This document shows, piece after piece, positions 18,967 to 27,369 of a stretch of DNA of 64,000 nucleotides. The notes below the pieces were generated by a model, which saw only the letters and a list, made by a program, of their open reading frames with translations, had not been told where the DNA came from and did not search any database. A program made the translations under genes and the position numbers. The stretch comes from Ferrimonas balearica (GTDB taxonomy: Bacteria; Pseudomonadota; Gammaproteobacteria; Enterobacterales; Shewanellaceae): NCBI RefSeq assembly GCF_019802055.1, contig NZ_JAHVHW010000004.1, forward strand, positions 248,001 to 312,000, given 5' to 3'. How positions within the stretch are numbered: position 1 is the first letter of the stretch; every line of letters starts with the position of its first letter.

Positions 18967-21900
18967 TTATCGCTCAACAACGCGTAACTGACTGGTGCCC
19001 CCTCCTGCGGCGCTCAACTGCACTCTCGTGCCGATTCGCTCAACCAGTGTCTGCACATGGGAGATCACCCCCACCTGACGCCCCGCTGCCTGCAACGCAT
19101 CCAGGCAGGAGAGGGCCATTTCCAGAGAATCCGGGTCCAGAGTACCGAACCCCTCATCGATAAACAGGGAGCCGATCCGCCCGCCTCCGGTGGTCAGGGC
19201 CGACAGCGCCAGGGCGAGGGCCAAGGACACCAGGAAGGTCTCCCCGCCGGACAGGCTCTCAATGGCCCGGATCTCCTCTCCCATATCGCCATCCACCACC
19301 TGCAGATCCAGGCCGTTGCCCGGGGTTTGCTGCAATCGGTAACGGGGCGCCAGCTCCGCCAGCTGGGTGTTGGCCAACTGAAGTAACTGCGACAGGGTCA
19401 GGGACTGTGCCATCGCCCGGAAGCGACTTCCGTCGGCGGAGCCGATCACCTCTTTCAGCTCCAGCCAAACCCGACAGGCTTGCTCCGCTTCCAGCGCCTG
19501 TGCGCTCAGTTGTGCGGCCCGCTCCTTCAGGCTGGCCTGCTGCGCCTGCCGATGACGACGCTCAAACTGCTGCCGTTCCAGCACCGCCAGCACCTGTTTC
19601 AGCTGCGCCAGGTCCGTCGCATCAAATTCGCTTTCAGCCAGCTTCTGCAGCCATTGGGCCTGAGCTGTCTGATGGCTGGCCTGCCGCTCCGCCAATGCCG
19701 CAATGGCGCCCTGATGGTCTCGGCGCGCGCCCTCGCACGCCAGATGGTATTCGGAAACGCGTTGCTGCTCAGCGTGTCGCCAGGTGTGGTCCCGCCCCAT
19801 CAGGGCCAGAACCTGTTGCTCAGCCAATCCCAGCTCCTGCAACAGGGCACTCCAGCGCGCCACGCACTCCCGTCGCTGCGCCTGCTGTGCCGCCCGACTC
19901 TCCTCAAGCTGAGTCAGGGCGGAGGCCAACGCCGCCTGCTCTGTTCGTGCGCCATTCAGCGCCTGCTCCGCCTCAGTCAATGAGGTCTGAGCCCGTTTCC
20001 AGGCATCGGACAGACGTTGATGACGCGCCTCCAGCGCCTCCCCTTCCAGGCAGCGCTGAAGCGCCCCCTCCAGTTGTTCCGCCAGCTCATCGAGCTCCGC
20101 ACGCTTGGGCTCCAGCACTCCGATGCTGGTTCGTTGCTCCTGCAACGCCAGTGCCAGCGTCTGACTCTCTGTCTGCCAATGCTCAAGCGCCTGTTCCAGC
20201 TCAGTCAATCGGGCTTGGGCCCGGCTCAGCTGCTCCAGCTCCCGGTCCAGCTGCACCACCAGTGGCGGCAGTTGAGCCGGATACTGAGCCAGTTCAGACC
20301 AGGGCAGTTGAGGCAACACCGAGGCCAGTTCCCCCTGCTCCGATTTCAGTGCCGTTTGCAGTCGGGCCAGTTCCGCCTCCAACTGGCTCTGACGCTCCTG
20401 CCCCTGCTTCACCGACAGCTCCCACTGATGGTGTTGCTGCTGTGCGCTCGCCAAACCCTGGCGCAACTCCTCCAGTTGCTTCTGGAACTGGTTATCCTGC
20501 TGCTGCCACTGGCGCCACTGCTGCTGCTGACGATGTGCCTGAGTCAGCGCCTGCTCCAGTTGCTGGTAGGTGTGATGCAGTTGGCTGGGGGAGAGCCCCT
20601 GCCATTGCGGGTGCGCCTCAAGCACGCCCTGTTGCGCCTCCCGCAGCTGAGTCAGGGCCTGAGACAGCTCTTGATGTTCCCGCTGCCACTGCTGGGCATT
20701 GCGTCCGGCTTGCTCCGCCAGCGCCAATCCCCGGTGCAGAGTGGCCCGGTCACGCTCAATCTCCAGCTTCAAGGCTTCCAGTCGCCCTGCCATTCCCGAG
20801 AGCACCGCATCAACGGCCGGACGCTGGGACGCATAGGGATGGTCGGTGCCACCACAAAGGGGACAGGGCTCGCCGTCCTCAAGGATGGGGCGATACTGTT
20901 CCAGCGCCAATGTGGCCTGAGCCTGCTGGATTTGATGCTGAACTTCAGTAAATGCGATGGTATTGGCTTCGATTTGCCGCTCCAGCTTTTGCCGCTGCGG
21001 CTGCCACTGACTCTGCTGTTCGGTCAGCTCGGTCAATGCCTGCTCCAGCGCCATCCGGCGACGCTCCTCGGGCTGCAGGCGCTTCTCCAGCTCCAGCAGA
21101 TGCACCAGGTGACGGAGGGTCTGCTCCTGCTCTGCCAATGACTCTGCTTCCCGGTTTTCCGGCTCCTGTGCACGCCATTCGGAAAGCGCCTGGGCCAGCG
21201 TCCCTTCCTCCCGGTTCAGTCGATCTCGCAGTTGGGTCAGCTGATTCAGCTCCGCCTGCTCCTGTACCAGCGCAGGCTGCAGCTGCCGCAGCTGTTGCCG
21301 TAACCGGTGCCACTGCTCGCTGTCCTGGCCCAGTGCCAGCAGCCGTTTCTGCCACTGGGGCCACTGACCGGCCAACGCAACCAGCTCCGGGTGCCCTTCA
21401 CGGAGTTGCTGCAACTGCTGACGCTCCTGCTGCAGGGCAGCAAGTCGATGCTGTTGCTCCGCAGCCTGGGCTTCACTCTGCTTCAGCGCGGCCTTTAAGG
21501 GGTCAAGCCGGGACTGCAACTGGGTCAGTTCCTGGCTGACGCCCTGCTGCTGTCTCAGCAGCTGCTCCGCCTCGCCTCTCTGCCCCTGCCAGCGTTGCCA
21601 CCCCTGCTCCGCCTCGGTAAAGGCGGCCTGAAGAACCGGCAGTTGACCCTCCAACTCGGCCATGCGCGCCTGGTTGGCCTGACTGGCGTCCCGCTGACGC
21701 ACCAGCTTGGGCTCCGACTCTGCCATGGCCACATCCAGCTGGCTCAACTCCTGATAGAGGGGGCGGGCAGACTGCACCCGGTCAAACACCTGGAGCTGCT
21801 CCGCCAGGGCGTCAAACTCCCCCTGCCGGGCCTCAAGCTCCGCCACCTTGTCTGCAGCAGCCTGGATCCGAACCTCTTGACCCTGGCACTGCTCTGCCAG

Positions 21901-22698
21901 AGTGGTGACTCTTCCCGCTTCGGCCAACAGCCCCTGGCCCCTTTGCAGCGTTTCGGTGAGCGCAGTCAGCTCTGCGGCCAGCGCCGCCAGCGCCTCCTCA
22001 TCCATCAGTTCGAGGCTGTCCCGGGCCTCCAGCAGCTTATCCAGCTCCTGTTCCGCCCGGCGCCCCCGCTCAAAGGCGGCGCTGCCGATGCGGCTGTAGA
22101 TCTCCGTGCCCGTCAACCGCTCCAGCAGTTCAGAGCGGGCTTTCGGAGTCGCTTTCAGAAACGCGGCGAAGTCCCCCTGAGCCAGCAACACCGCGCGGCG
22201 GAACTGGTCCCAACTCAGCCCAATTTTGGTCTCAATGCTCTCCAGCACCTCGGTTTTTTTGCCGCTCTCTACCTTGCCGGTGGCCAGGTGGGTGAGGCTC
22301 ATCTCCTGGCTCTGCAAACGGCCATCAAGCTTGCCCCGGGCACGACGTACGGTCCAACGGGCCCGGTAGCGGTCGCCGTCGGTGCCGACGAAATCCACTT
22401 CGGCCCACCCTTCCGCCTTACCCCGGCTCAGGATCTGCCTGACGTCGTTGCTCTTGATCCACAGCTTGTTGTCCCCATCACGAGCCCCGACTTCTGCGCC
22501 CTGACGGCCGGTGGTGTAGCGCGGCGTCTGGTCATAGAGCGCCAGACAGAGAGCATCCAACAAGGTGCTTTTGCCCGACCCGGTGGGGCCGGTGATGGCA
22601 AACAAGCCGGACTGAGCCAGCGGCCCCTCCGCCAACTCAATATCAAAAGGACGAGCCAGGCTGGCCAGGTTCTCGCCCCGAATGGCCAAAATCTTCAT
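18967..22698 (-). CDS. sbcC: Exonuclease subunit SbcC (SMC-like ATPase)
   Basis: 1,243 residues (E. coli 1,048). With SbcD it opens and trims hairpins and protein-blocked DNA ends. The N-terminal ATPase half carries Walker A GPTGSGKSTLLD; two very long Gln/Glu-rich coiled coils surround a zinc hook GEPCPLCGG (CxxC near residue 611); the C-terminal half has the signature LSGGETFLVSLALAL and Walker B SLFIDEGFGTLD. The start codon overlaps the sbcD stop by 4 bases. sbcDC next to phoB repeats the E. coli arrangement. The extra length is in the coiled coils. Confidence 0.96.
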   Translation of the reverse strand: MKILAIRGENLASLARPFDIELAEGPLAQSGLFAITGPTGSGKSTLLDALCLALYDQTPRYTTGRQGAEVGARDGDNKLWIKSNDVRQILSRGKAEGWAEVDFVGTDGDRYRARWTVRRARGKLDGRLQSQEMSLTHLATGKVESGKKTEVLESIETKIGLSWDQFRRAVLLAQGDFAAFLKATPKARSELLERLTGTEIYSRIGSAAFERGRRAEQELDKLLEARDSLELMDEEALAALAAELTALTETLQRGQGLLAEAGRVTTLAEQCQGQEVRIQAAADKVAELEARQGEFDALAEQLQVFDRVQSARPLYQELSQLDVAMAESEPKLVRQRDASQANQARMAELEGQLPVLQAAFTEAEQGWQRWQGQRGEAEQLLRQQQGVSQELTQLQSRLDPLKAALKQSEAQAAEQQHRLAALQQERQQLQQLREGHPELVALAGQWPQWQKRLLALGQDSEQWHRLRQQLRQLQPALVQEQAELNQLTQLRDRLNREEGTLAQALSEWRAQEPENREAESLAEQEQTLRHLVHLLELEKRLQPEERRRMALEQALTELTEQQSQWQPQRQKLERQIEANTIAFTEVQHQIQQAQATLALEQYRPILEDGEPCPLCGGTDHPYASQRPAVDAVLSGMAGRLEALKLEIERDRATLHRGLALAEQAGRNAQQWQREHQELSQALTQLREAQQGVLEAHPQWQGLSPSQLHHTYQQLEQALTQAHRQQQQWRQWQQQDNQFQKQLEELRQGLASAQQQHHQWELSVKQGQERQSQLEAELARLQTALKSEQGELASVLPQLPWSELAQYPAQLPPLVVQLDRELEQLSRAQARLTELEQALEHWQTESQTLALALQEQRTSIGVLEPKRAELDELAEQLEGALQRCLEGEALEARHQRLSDAWKRAQTSLTEAEQALNGARTEQAALASALTQLEESRAAQQAQRRECVARWSALLQELGLAEQQVLALMGRDHTWRHAEQQRVSEYHLACEGARRDHQGAIAALAERQASHQTAQAQWLQKLAESEFDATDLAQLKQVLAVLERQQFERRHRQAQQASLKERAAQLSAQALEAEQACRVWLELKEVIGSADGSRFRAMAQSLTLSQLLQLANTQLAELAPRYRLQQTPGNGLDLQVVDGDMGEEIRAIESLSGGETFLVSLALALALSALTTGGGRIGSLFIDEGFGTLDPDSLEMALSCLDALQAAGRQVGVISHVQTLVERIGTRVQLSAAGGGTSQLRVVER

Positions 22699-23933
22699 GC
22701 CTGCTCCTCCATCTCATTCAGTAACTCAGAGAACGCGGCCATCAGGGTCGGCGCAGGGTCTTCGCCAAAGCGGGACTGATAACCGCTGACAAACACCTGC
22801 TCCGGGGTCAGCTCAGACAGCCCCTCCGCCAGGGCGGTGGTGGATTCCTCCTGCCCCGGGTGGGTCACCTGGATCCGGGCCAGACGTACCGCCCGGCCAT
22901 CCAGCGCGGCGGCCACCTGCTCCCGCAAGCGGGGCTCCGGTTTGTCGAGGGCTATGCGGACTTCCAGCAACGGCTGGGTGGCCAAGGGCGCCTCAGGCAG
23001 ATCCAGGGCGGCGATCGCCTCCAGCACATCAGCCAGTGGCGCAGGCTTGGCGGGCACCCTGAGGATCTCCACGGTCCGGGGTACCCGCAGTGCCTCATCC
23101 GATTGCAGCTGGTTGCCATCGAAACAGAGCTTTCTCACCTGATGGGGGTAATGCTCCTCCGCCAGAGAGAGGGGGATGGGACTGCCGCTGTAGCGCACCT
23201 TACCGGCCTTATCGACCCGTTGCGCTTTATGAAGATGCCCCAAAGCCAGGTAGTCCAGAGCGTCGGGGAAACCGGAGACCGGCAGGGCATGTTGGTTGCC
23301 GCCGAGGATTCGACGCTCCGACAGTTCCGACAGCTCGGTGCCCGCCAGATAGGCGTGACCGGTGGCGATCAATGCCTGATGAGGCTCCGATTTGGCCTGC
23401 ATCAACTCTGCGCCCTGCTGATACAAGCGGGTTACGCCAGCGATCAGTTTGTCCTCAGCCTCATTAAGCGCCGGGTCCGCCAGGTTCAGGTCGGCACTGC
23501 GCAAGAACGGCAGTGCAAGGCACCAGGCGGCCACATCTCCGCTGGCATCGGTCAGCGGCAGGATCAAGCGCGACCAGTCGGGCTCCCCCTCCTCTGTGCG
23601 GGGGAGCTGACCAATCACCGTGATGCCAAAGCTCGCCAGCAGGCTGTGAGGCGCATCCAGCTTAGCGGGCGAATCGTGGTTGCCCCCCACCAGGATCAGG
23701 TCAAGATTGGGCATCCTGCGTCGGCAATCTGCCAGAAAGCGATACAACATCTGCCAGGCATAAGCGGGCGGGTTCGCACTGTCGAAAATGTCCCCGCAGA
23801 TCAGCAGGGCATCCGCCTGCTCCGCTTCCAGGGTGTCCAGCAGCCAGGTGAGGAACTGCTGGTGTTCATAGGCGCGGCTATGGCCGTGCAGTAACTGGCC
23901 CAGGTGCCAGTCAGCGGTATGAAATAGGTTCAT
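22695..23933 (-). CDS. sbcD: Exonuclease subunit SbcD (Mre11-like nuclease)
   Basis: 412 residues of the calcineurin-like phosphoesterase fold. Metal-binding motifs are intact: HTADWHLGQ (5-13), ICGDIFDSA, VGGNHDSPAKL, ATGHAYLAG and YLALGHLHKAQ. It supplies the Mn-dependent nuclease of the SbcCD complex. It is the first gene of a two-gene operon, with an ATGA overlap into sbcC. The upstream 136 bp are shared with the divergent rdgC gene, also a recombination protein. Confidence 0.96.
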   Translation of the reverse strand: MNLFHTADWHLGQLLHGHSRAYEHQQFLTWLLDTLEAEQADALLICGDIFDSANPPAYAWQMLYRFLADCRRRMPNLDLILVGGNHDSPAKLDAPHSLLASFGITVIGQLPRTEEGEPDWSRLILPLTDASGDVAAWCLALPFLRSADLNLADPALNEAEDKLIAGVTRLYQQGAELMQAKSEPHQALIATGHAYLAGTELSELSERRILGGNQHALPVSGFPDALDYLALGHLHKAQRVDKAGKVRYSGSPIPLSLAEEHYPHQVRKLCFDGNQLQSDEALRVPRTVEILRVPAKPAPLADVLEAIAALDLPEAPLATQPLLEVRIALDKPEPRLREQVAAALDGRAVRLARIQVTHPGQEESTTALAEGLSELTPEQVFVSGYQSRFGEDPAPTLMAAFSELLNEMEEQA

Positions 23934-24002
23934 AAATCAGGGTGTCAGAGGGGCAACGTCGTTAGGATACCAAGCGAATGGCGCTGGCGTCAGCGTTGGA
24001 AT

Positions 24003-24032
24003 TTGCTCGGGATAGCGCTTTTCCCCTACACT
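24003..24032 (+). promoter_or_regulatory. Candidate sigma-70 promoter of rdgC
   Basis: TTGCTC (24003-24008), an 18-bp spacer and TACACT (24027-24032), 38 bp before the rdgC ATG. Assigned from sequence similarity only. Confidence 0.4.
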
Positions 24033-24069
24033 GCCGCCCCATCGAATATGCAAGCAGACAGGATCCCCT

Positions 24070-24984
24070 ATGTGGTTTAAAAACGCGTTGCCCTATCGCC
24101 TGACCAAGCCAACCGAGTGGCAGGCGGATGAACTGGAGCGGCAGATGGAGGCACTGACCTTCACCCCCGCTGGCAGCCAGGAGATGAGCAAACTGGGCTT
24201 CGTTGCCGCATTGGGACCCAAGGTAGGCGGTGGCCTGGTTCATGTCGCCGACGGCAACCTGCTGATCGCCATCGAGAAAGAGGAGAAGATGCTCCCGGCC
24301 TCGGTGATCAAGGAGGAGCTGGACGAGCGCGTTGGCCAGTTGGAAAACGAACAGGGCCGTCCCGCTCGTAAGGCGGAGAAGGAAGCGATGAAAGAGGACA
24401 TCGTGGCGATGCTTCTGCCCCGTGCCTTCAGCCGTCGCAAGCGTATCCGCGCCCTGATCCTGCCCCGTCAGCAGTTGATCCTGGTGGACAGCTCCAGCGC
24501 TGCCCGCGCGGAAGAGCTGCTCTCCCTGCTGCGTCAGGCGATCGGCTCTCTGCCGGTGGCCCCGCTGATGCCTAACACCCTGCCGGAAGAGGCGATGACC
24601 GATTGGGTTCGCACCGGCAACATCGGCAATAACCTGACTCTGCTGGAGGAAGCGGAGCTGAAGAGCCTGGCGGAAAACGGCGGCAGCGTGAAACTGAAAG
24701 ATCTGCCGCTGGACAGCGACGAAGTCACAGCGCACCTGGATGCCGGTCTGCTGGCGGTCAAAGTGGGTCTGGACTGGGCCGAGTCGGTCAGCTTCGTCTT
24801 GAACGCCGACCTCTCCGTTAAACGGATTAAGTTTGCGGATGTGCTGCAGGATCAGAACGACGACATCGACAAGGCTGACCTGGCTGCCCGCCTGGACGCT
24901 GACTTTGCCCTGATGTGTGGTGAGTTTGAGCGGATGTGGCCGGATCTGATGGCCGCCATGGGTGGCGTTGACGAAAGCATCTAA
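24070..24984 (+). CDS. rdgC: Recombination-associated protein RdgC
   Basis: 304 residues, the usual RdgC length. The family start MWFKNALPYRLTKP and the following EMSKLGFVAALG and LPYLLPRAFSRR-like region (here MLLPRAFSRRKRIRALI) are recognisable. RdgC forms a ring-shaped dimer on duplex DNA and restrains RecA. It is divergent from sbcDC, so three recombination genes share this spot. Two hairpins, the second a strong terminator, follow the stop. Confidence 0.95.
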   Translation: MWFKNALPYRLTKPTEWQADELERQMEALTFTPAGSQEMSKLGFVAALGPKVGGGLVHVADGNLLIAIEKEEKMLPASVIKEELDERVGQLENEQGRPARKAEKEAMKEDIVAMLLPRAFSRRKRIRALILPRQQLILVDSSSAARAEELLSLLRQAIGSLPVAPLMPNTLPEEAMTDWVRTGNIGNNLTLLEEAELKSLAENGGSVKLKDLPLDSDEVTAHLDAGLLAVKVGLDWAESVSFVLNADLSVKRIKFADVLQDQNDDIDKADLAARLDADFALMCGEFERMWPDLMAAMGGVDESI

Positions 24985-25002
24985 GCCCGGCTTATGTAAA
25001 TA

Positions 25003-25057
25003 CCCACCTGCTATGCAGGTGGCTTTGATTAGCCCCCTTTAAGGGGGCTTTTTGTTT
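25003..25057 (+). terminator. Double hairpin terminator after rdgC
   Basis: CCACCTGC-TAT-GCAGGTGG (about 25004-25022) is followed by AGCCCCC-TTTAA-GGGGGCT (25031-25049) and TTTTGTTTT. The second hairpin is a classical intrinsic terminator. Confidence 0.8.
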
Positions 25058-25084
25058 TCGGGGATGCCACAGGCATGTGATTCT

Positions 25085-25335
25085 AGAGGCACCATTACCC
25101 CCTGTTGCCGGGAGCGGCCCGGCGGCCGCCAGAAGGGCTATCGCCCCTCTGGACTCCCCTTTGCCTCCGGCGCAGCGAATGCCCCTCGCTCCCTCTCCTT
25201 CCCATTTCAGCTCTGGCCAGACTCGATTCCATGCTCGGCTGGCCACTCGGGCCTTCCCTGGCCCTCGGCTTCATTCCCAGTCGCTCACGCTCGGCGCCGC
25301 GAGTCGGCGAAGGTGGACGGCTTTCGCCGTGACAG
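25085..25335. other. Gene-free, hairpin-rich GC block (possible repeat element or structured RNA)
   Basis: The gap between rdgC and the next gene (24985-25526) contains this block with no credible gene. Short frames in it lack ribosome sites and are rich in Arg, Ser and Pro. It holds several inverted repeats: CCAGAAGGGC/GCCCCTCTGG (25129-25152, one mismatch), GGGCC/GGCCC (25249-25264), CTCGGCGCCGCGAG (25290-25303) and CGGCGAA/TTCGCCG (25305-25329). The density of hairpins and the composition resemble dispersed intergenic repeats, but no second copy is present in the window. The remaining 25336-25480 shows nothing I can assign. Confidence 0.4.
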
Positions 25336-25483
25336 ACCGGCGGACAACATCAAGATGGATTCGATTTGGTGGCACATCTGCTTATCCGTTTCGAAGACTA
25401 TTAAGCAATCCCAACTCTACGGACAAAAGCCCGAGCTAACGATTACCATCCCCCCATAGGAGCGGGTTTAAGACTCGCAACAG

Positions 25484-25513
25484 AAAGGGAGCGCCATGGC
25501 GCTCCCTTTTTTC
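25484..25513 (-). terminator. Terminator of the M61 peptidase gene
   Basis: AAAGGGAGCGCC-AT-GGCGCTCCCTTT (25484-25509) with T-runs on both sides, just past the peptidase stop on the minus strand. Confidence 0.8.
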
Positions 25514-25526
25514 ATTCCGCTGCTGG

Positions 25527-27287
25527 TCACTTATCAAAGGGCCAGTCCACGCCCAGCCAGTCAGCGAAGCGGGCTTTTTGCGGCTCGGTCGCCGATTCCA
25601 GCGGCACGATCTTCGCGTTGCCATCCGGCTCGCTGCCCAACACCAGCTTCCGCTCCATCAGGCGATCACGGCGAAATACCGTGACGGTAACGGCTTGTCC
25701 CGGTTGGTACTGCGCCAACGTCTGGGTCCAAAGCTTGCTGTCGTAACGCTGGCCATCCACTGCCACCAGTTGATCCCCTGGAGTCAGACCCGCTTCCCAG
25801 GCCGGACCGTCCCGACGAACTCGGGTCAGGGTACCTTTGCCATCCTCTCTCAGCCCCAGATCCAGCTTCTGCTTATCCGCCAGCTTCAACTGCAGACCAG
25901 CCTGAGCCAGCAACCCGTCGATATCCAGCTGCAGCGGACCATCGATGTGGCTTTGCCAGAAGGGCATCACGTCTCGCTGACCCAGTTGGCTCAGCAGGGA
26001 CTGAAGAGAGCGGTTGTCATAGGCGTCAGGCAGACGGTGGTCCTGGTAGAGGGCACGGTGCAGCGCATCGATGCCGCTGCCGCCTTCACGCAGCCAGAAA
26101 TCCAGCGCCCAGTTGGCCAGAAAACCCTCTGAATAGATGCTGACGCTATGGTTGGTGCCGTAATCCCCACCACGGGCGATCCAGTTGTCGAAACTGGCTT
26201 CCGCCACACTCTGCTGCTCCCGACCCGGTGTCGCCTGATGACGCACCAGTCGTTTGGCCATGTCCTCGAGGTACTCCTCTACCGTCATCACGCCAGCCTG
26301 TACCAGCCAGATATTCTGAAGGTAGCTGGTGCCCCCCTCCGCCAGCCAAAGCAGCGGGGTGTAGTTGTCGGACTGATAGGCGTAGGGCACCAGTCCCTGG
26401 GGACGGTACGCCTTCACATTCCAGGTGTGCACCAGCTCATGGGAGGCGGTGGCGATAAAGCTCAGATACTCTTCACGCTTGGCGAACGTCCAGCGGGGAC
26501 GCTGGATCACCGTGGAGTTCAGGTGCTCGGTGGCCCCCCGGACACCGGTGGTGGCGTGCACCATAAAGACGTAACGCTCATAGGGGTAGTCGTGACCGAA
26601 GTAGGCACCACCGGCGGCAACCAGCGCTTTGAGGTCCGCCACCATCTGCTCGGTGTCGTAGTTCCCCTCCCCCCAGATCACCAACTCGTAGTTACGACCA
26701 TCCACCTCAAAGGCAAAGTCCTGGTGGATGCCGGTCTCAATCGGGCTGTCCACCAACACATCGTAGTTGGGGGCGACAAACTGATGCTCTCCCTCTGAGT
26801 CCATACCCGACACACTGCGCCAGTCTTTGGGCACATTCAGCTCAACGCTCAGGGGCTCATTGCGAAACGCCGGGCTGTACATAAACACGCCGGACGCATC
26901 CAGGTAGGCGTGAGTGTCATCGATGTGGCGGCTGCGATCCCCCAACTCCGTGGCATGCACCTGGTAGCGAATGGTCACTTCGGAGGGGTTTTCAAGCGCG
27001 ATAGACCAGGTGGCCCGGGCCGTCTTCTGCCATTTCAGCGACTGGCCCTTACCATCCACCGCATCAAACTGACGGATCCCATCCGCCATCGGCAACAGCT
27101 GGTAACGACCGGTTCGCCAGTTCGGCAACTTCACTTCCAGCGCGCCTGCCTGGGCCATGGGGAAGGTCGCTTCTACGGTGGCCAGATGGTGGTCCGGGCG
27201 GTCGATGTCGATGTGGTATGCCACGTCGGCCCAGGCTGGCGCAGCCGCGCAAACCATCGCCATCAGGGCCCCTGATAACGTCCTCAT
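25527..27287 (-). CDS. M61 family (glycyl aminopeptidase-type) metallopeptidase with PDZ domain
   Basis: 586 residues. The ATG at 27287 follows AAAGGA by eight bases and gives a signal peptide (MRTLSGALMAMVCAAAPAWA, cut before DVAYHI). The middle holds the zinc motif HELVH (residues 283-287) in ASHELVHTWNVKAYRP, with a downstream LWLAEGGTSYLQ glutamate segment, as in M61 enzymes. A PDZ domain occupies about 500-570 (GPAWEAGLTPGDQLVAVDG). It probably trims peptides in the periplasm or outside the cell, preferring N-terminal glycine in characterised relatives. It is a single-gene unit divergent from the TPR gene. Confidence 0.92.
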   Translation of the reverse strand: MRTLSGALMAMVCAAAPAWADVAYHIDIDRPDHHLATVEATFPMAQAGALEVKLPNWRTGRYQLLPMADGIRQFDAVDGKGQSLKWQKTARATWSIALENPSEVTIRYQVHATELGDRSRHIDDTHAYLDASGVFMYSPAFRNEPLSVELNVPKDWRSVSGMDSEGEHQFVAPNYDVLVDSPIETGIHQDFAFEVDGRNYELVIWGEGNYDTEQMVADLKALVAAGGAYFGHDYPYERYVFMVHATTGVRGATEHLNSTVIQRPRWTFAKREEYLSFIATASHELVHTWNVKAYRPQGLVPYAYQSDNYTPLLWLAEGGTSYLQNIWLVQAGVMTVEEYLEDMAKRLVRHQATPGREQQSVAEASFDNWIARGGDYGTNHSVSIYSEGFLANWALDFWLREGGSGIDALHRALYQDHRLPDAYDNRSLQSLLSQLGQRDVMPFWQSHIDGPLQLDIDGLLAQAGLQLKLADKQKLDLGLREDGKGTLTRVRRDGPAWEAGLTPGDQLVAVDGQRYDSKLWTQTLAQYQPGQAVTVTVFRRDRLMERKLVLGSEPDGNAKIVPLESATEPQKARFADWLGVDWPFDK

Positions 27288-27369
27288 ATCAAAATCCTTT
27301 TCAGCATCGTTATAGTTGTTATGGAAATGTCGGGCTGGCACTATACCCAGTGACGAAACAGGGATCCAG

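Noticed and set aside
19407-20951. 514-residue Pro/Ala-rich frame on the plus strand
   Set aside because: Antisense to the Gln/Glu-rich coiled coil of SbcC, which forces such a composition.
24992-25439. Several short frames (60-135 residues) between rdgC and the M61 gene
   Set aside because: No ribosome sites, Arg/Ser/Pro-rich and overlapping terminators and hairpins.
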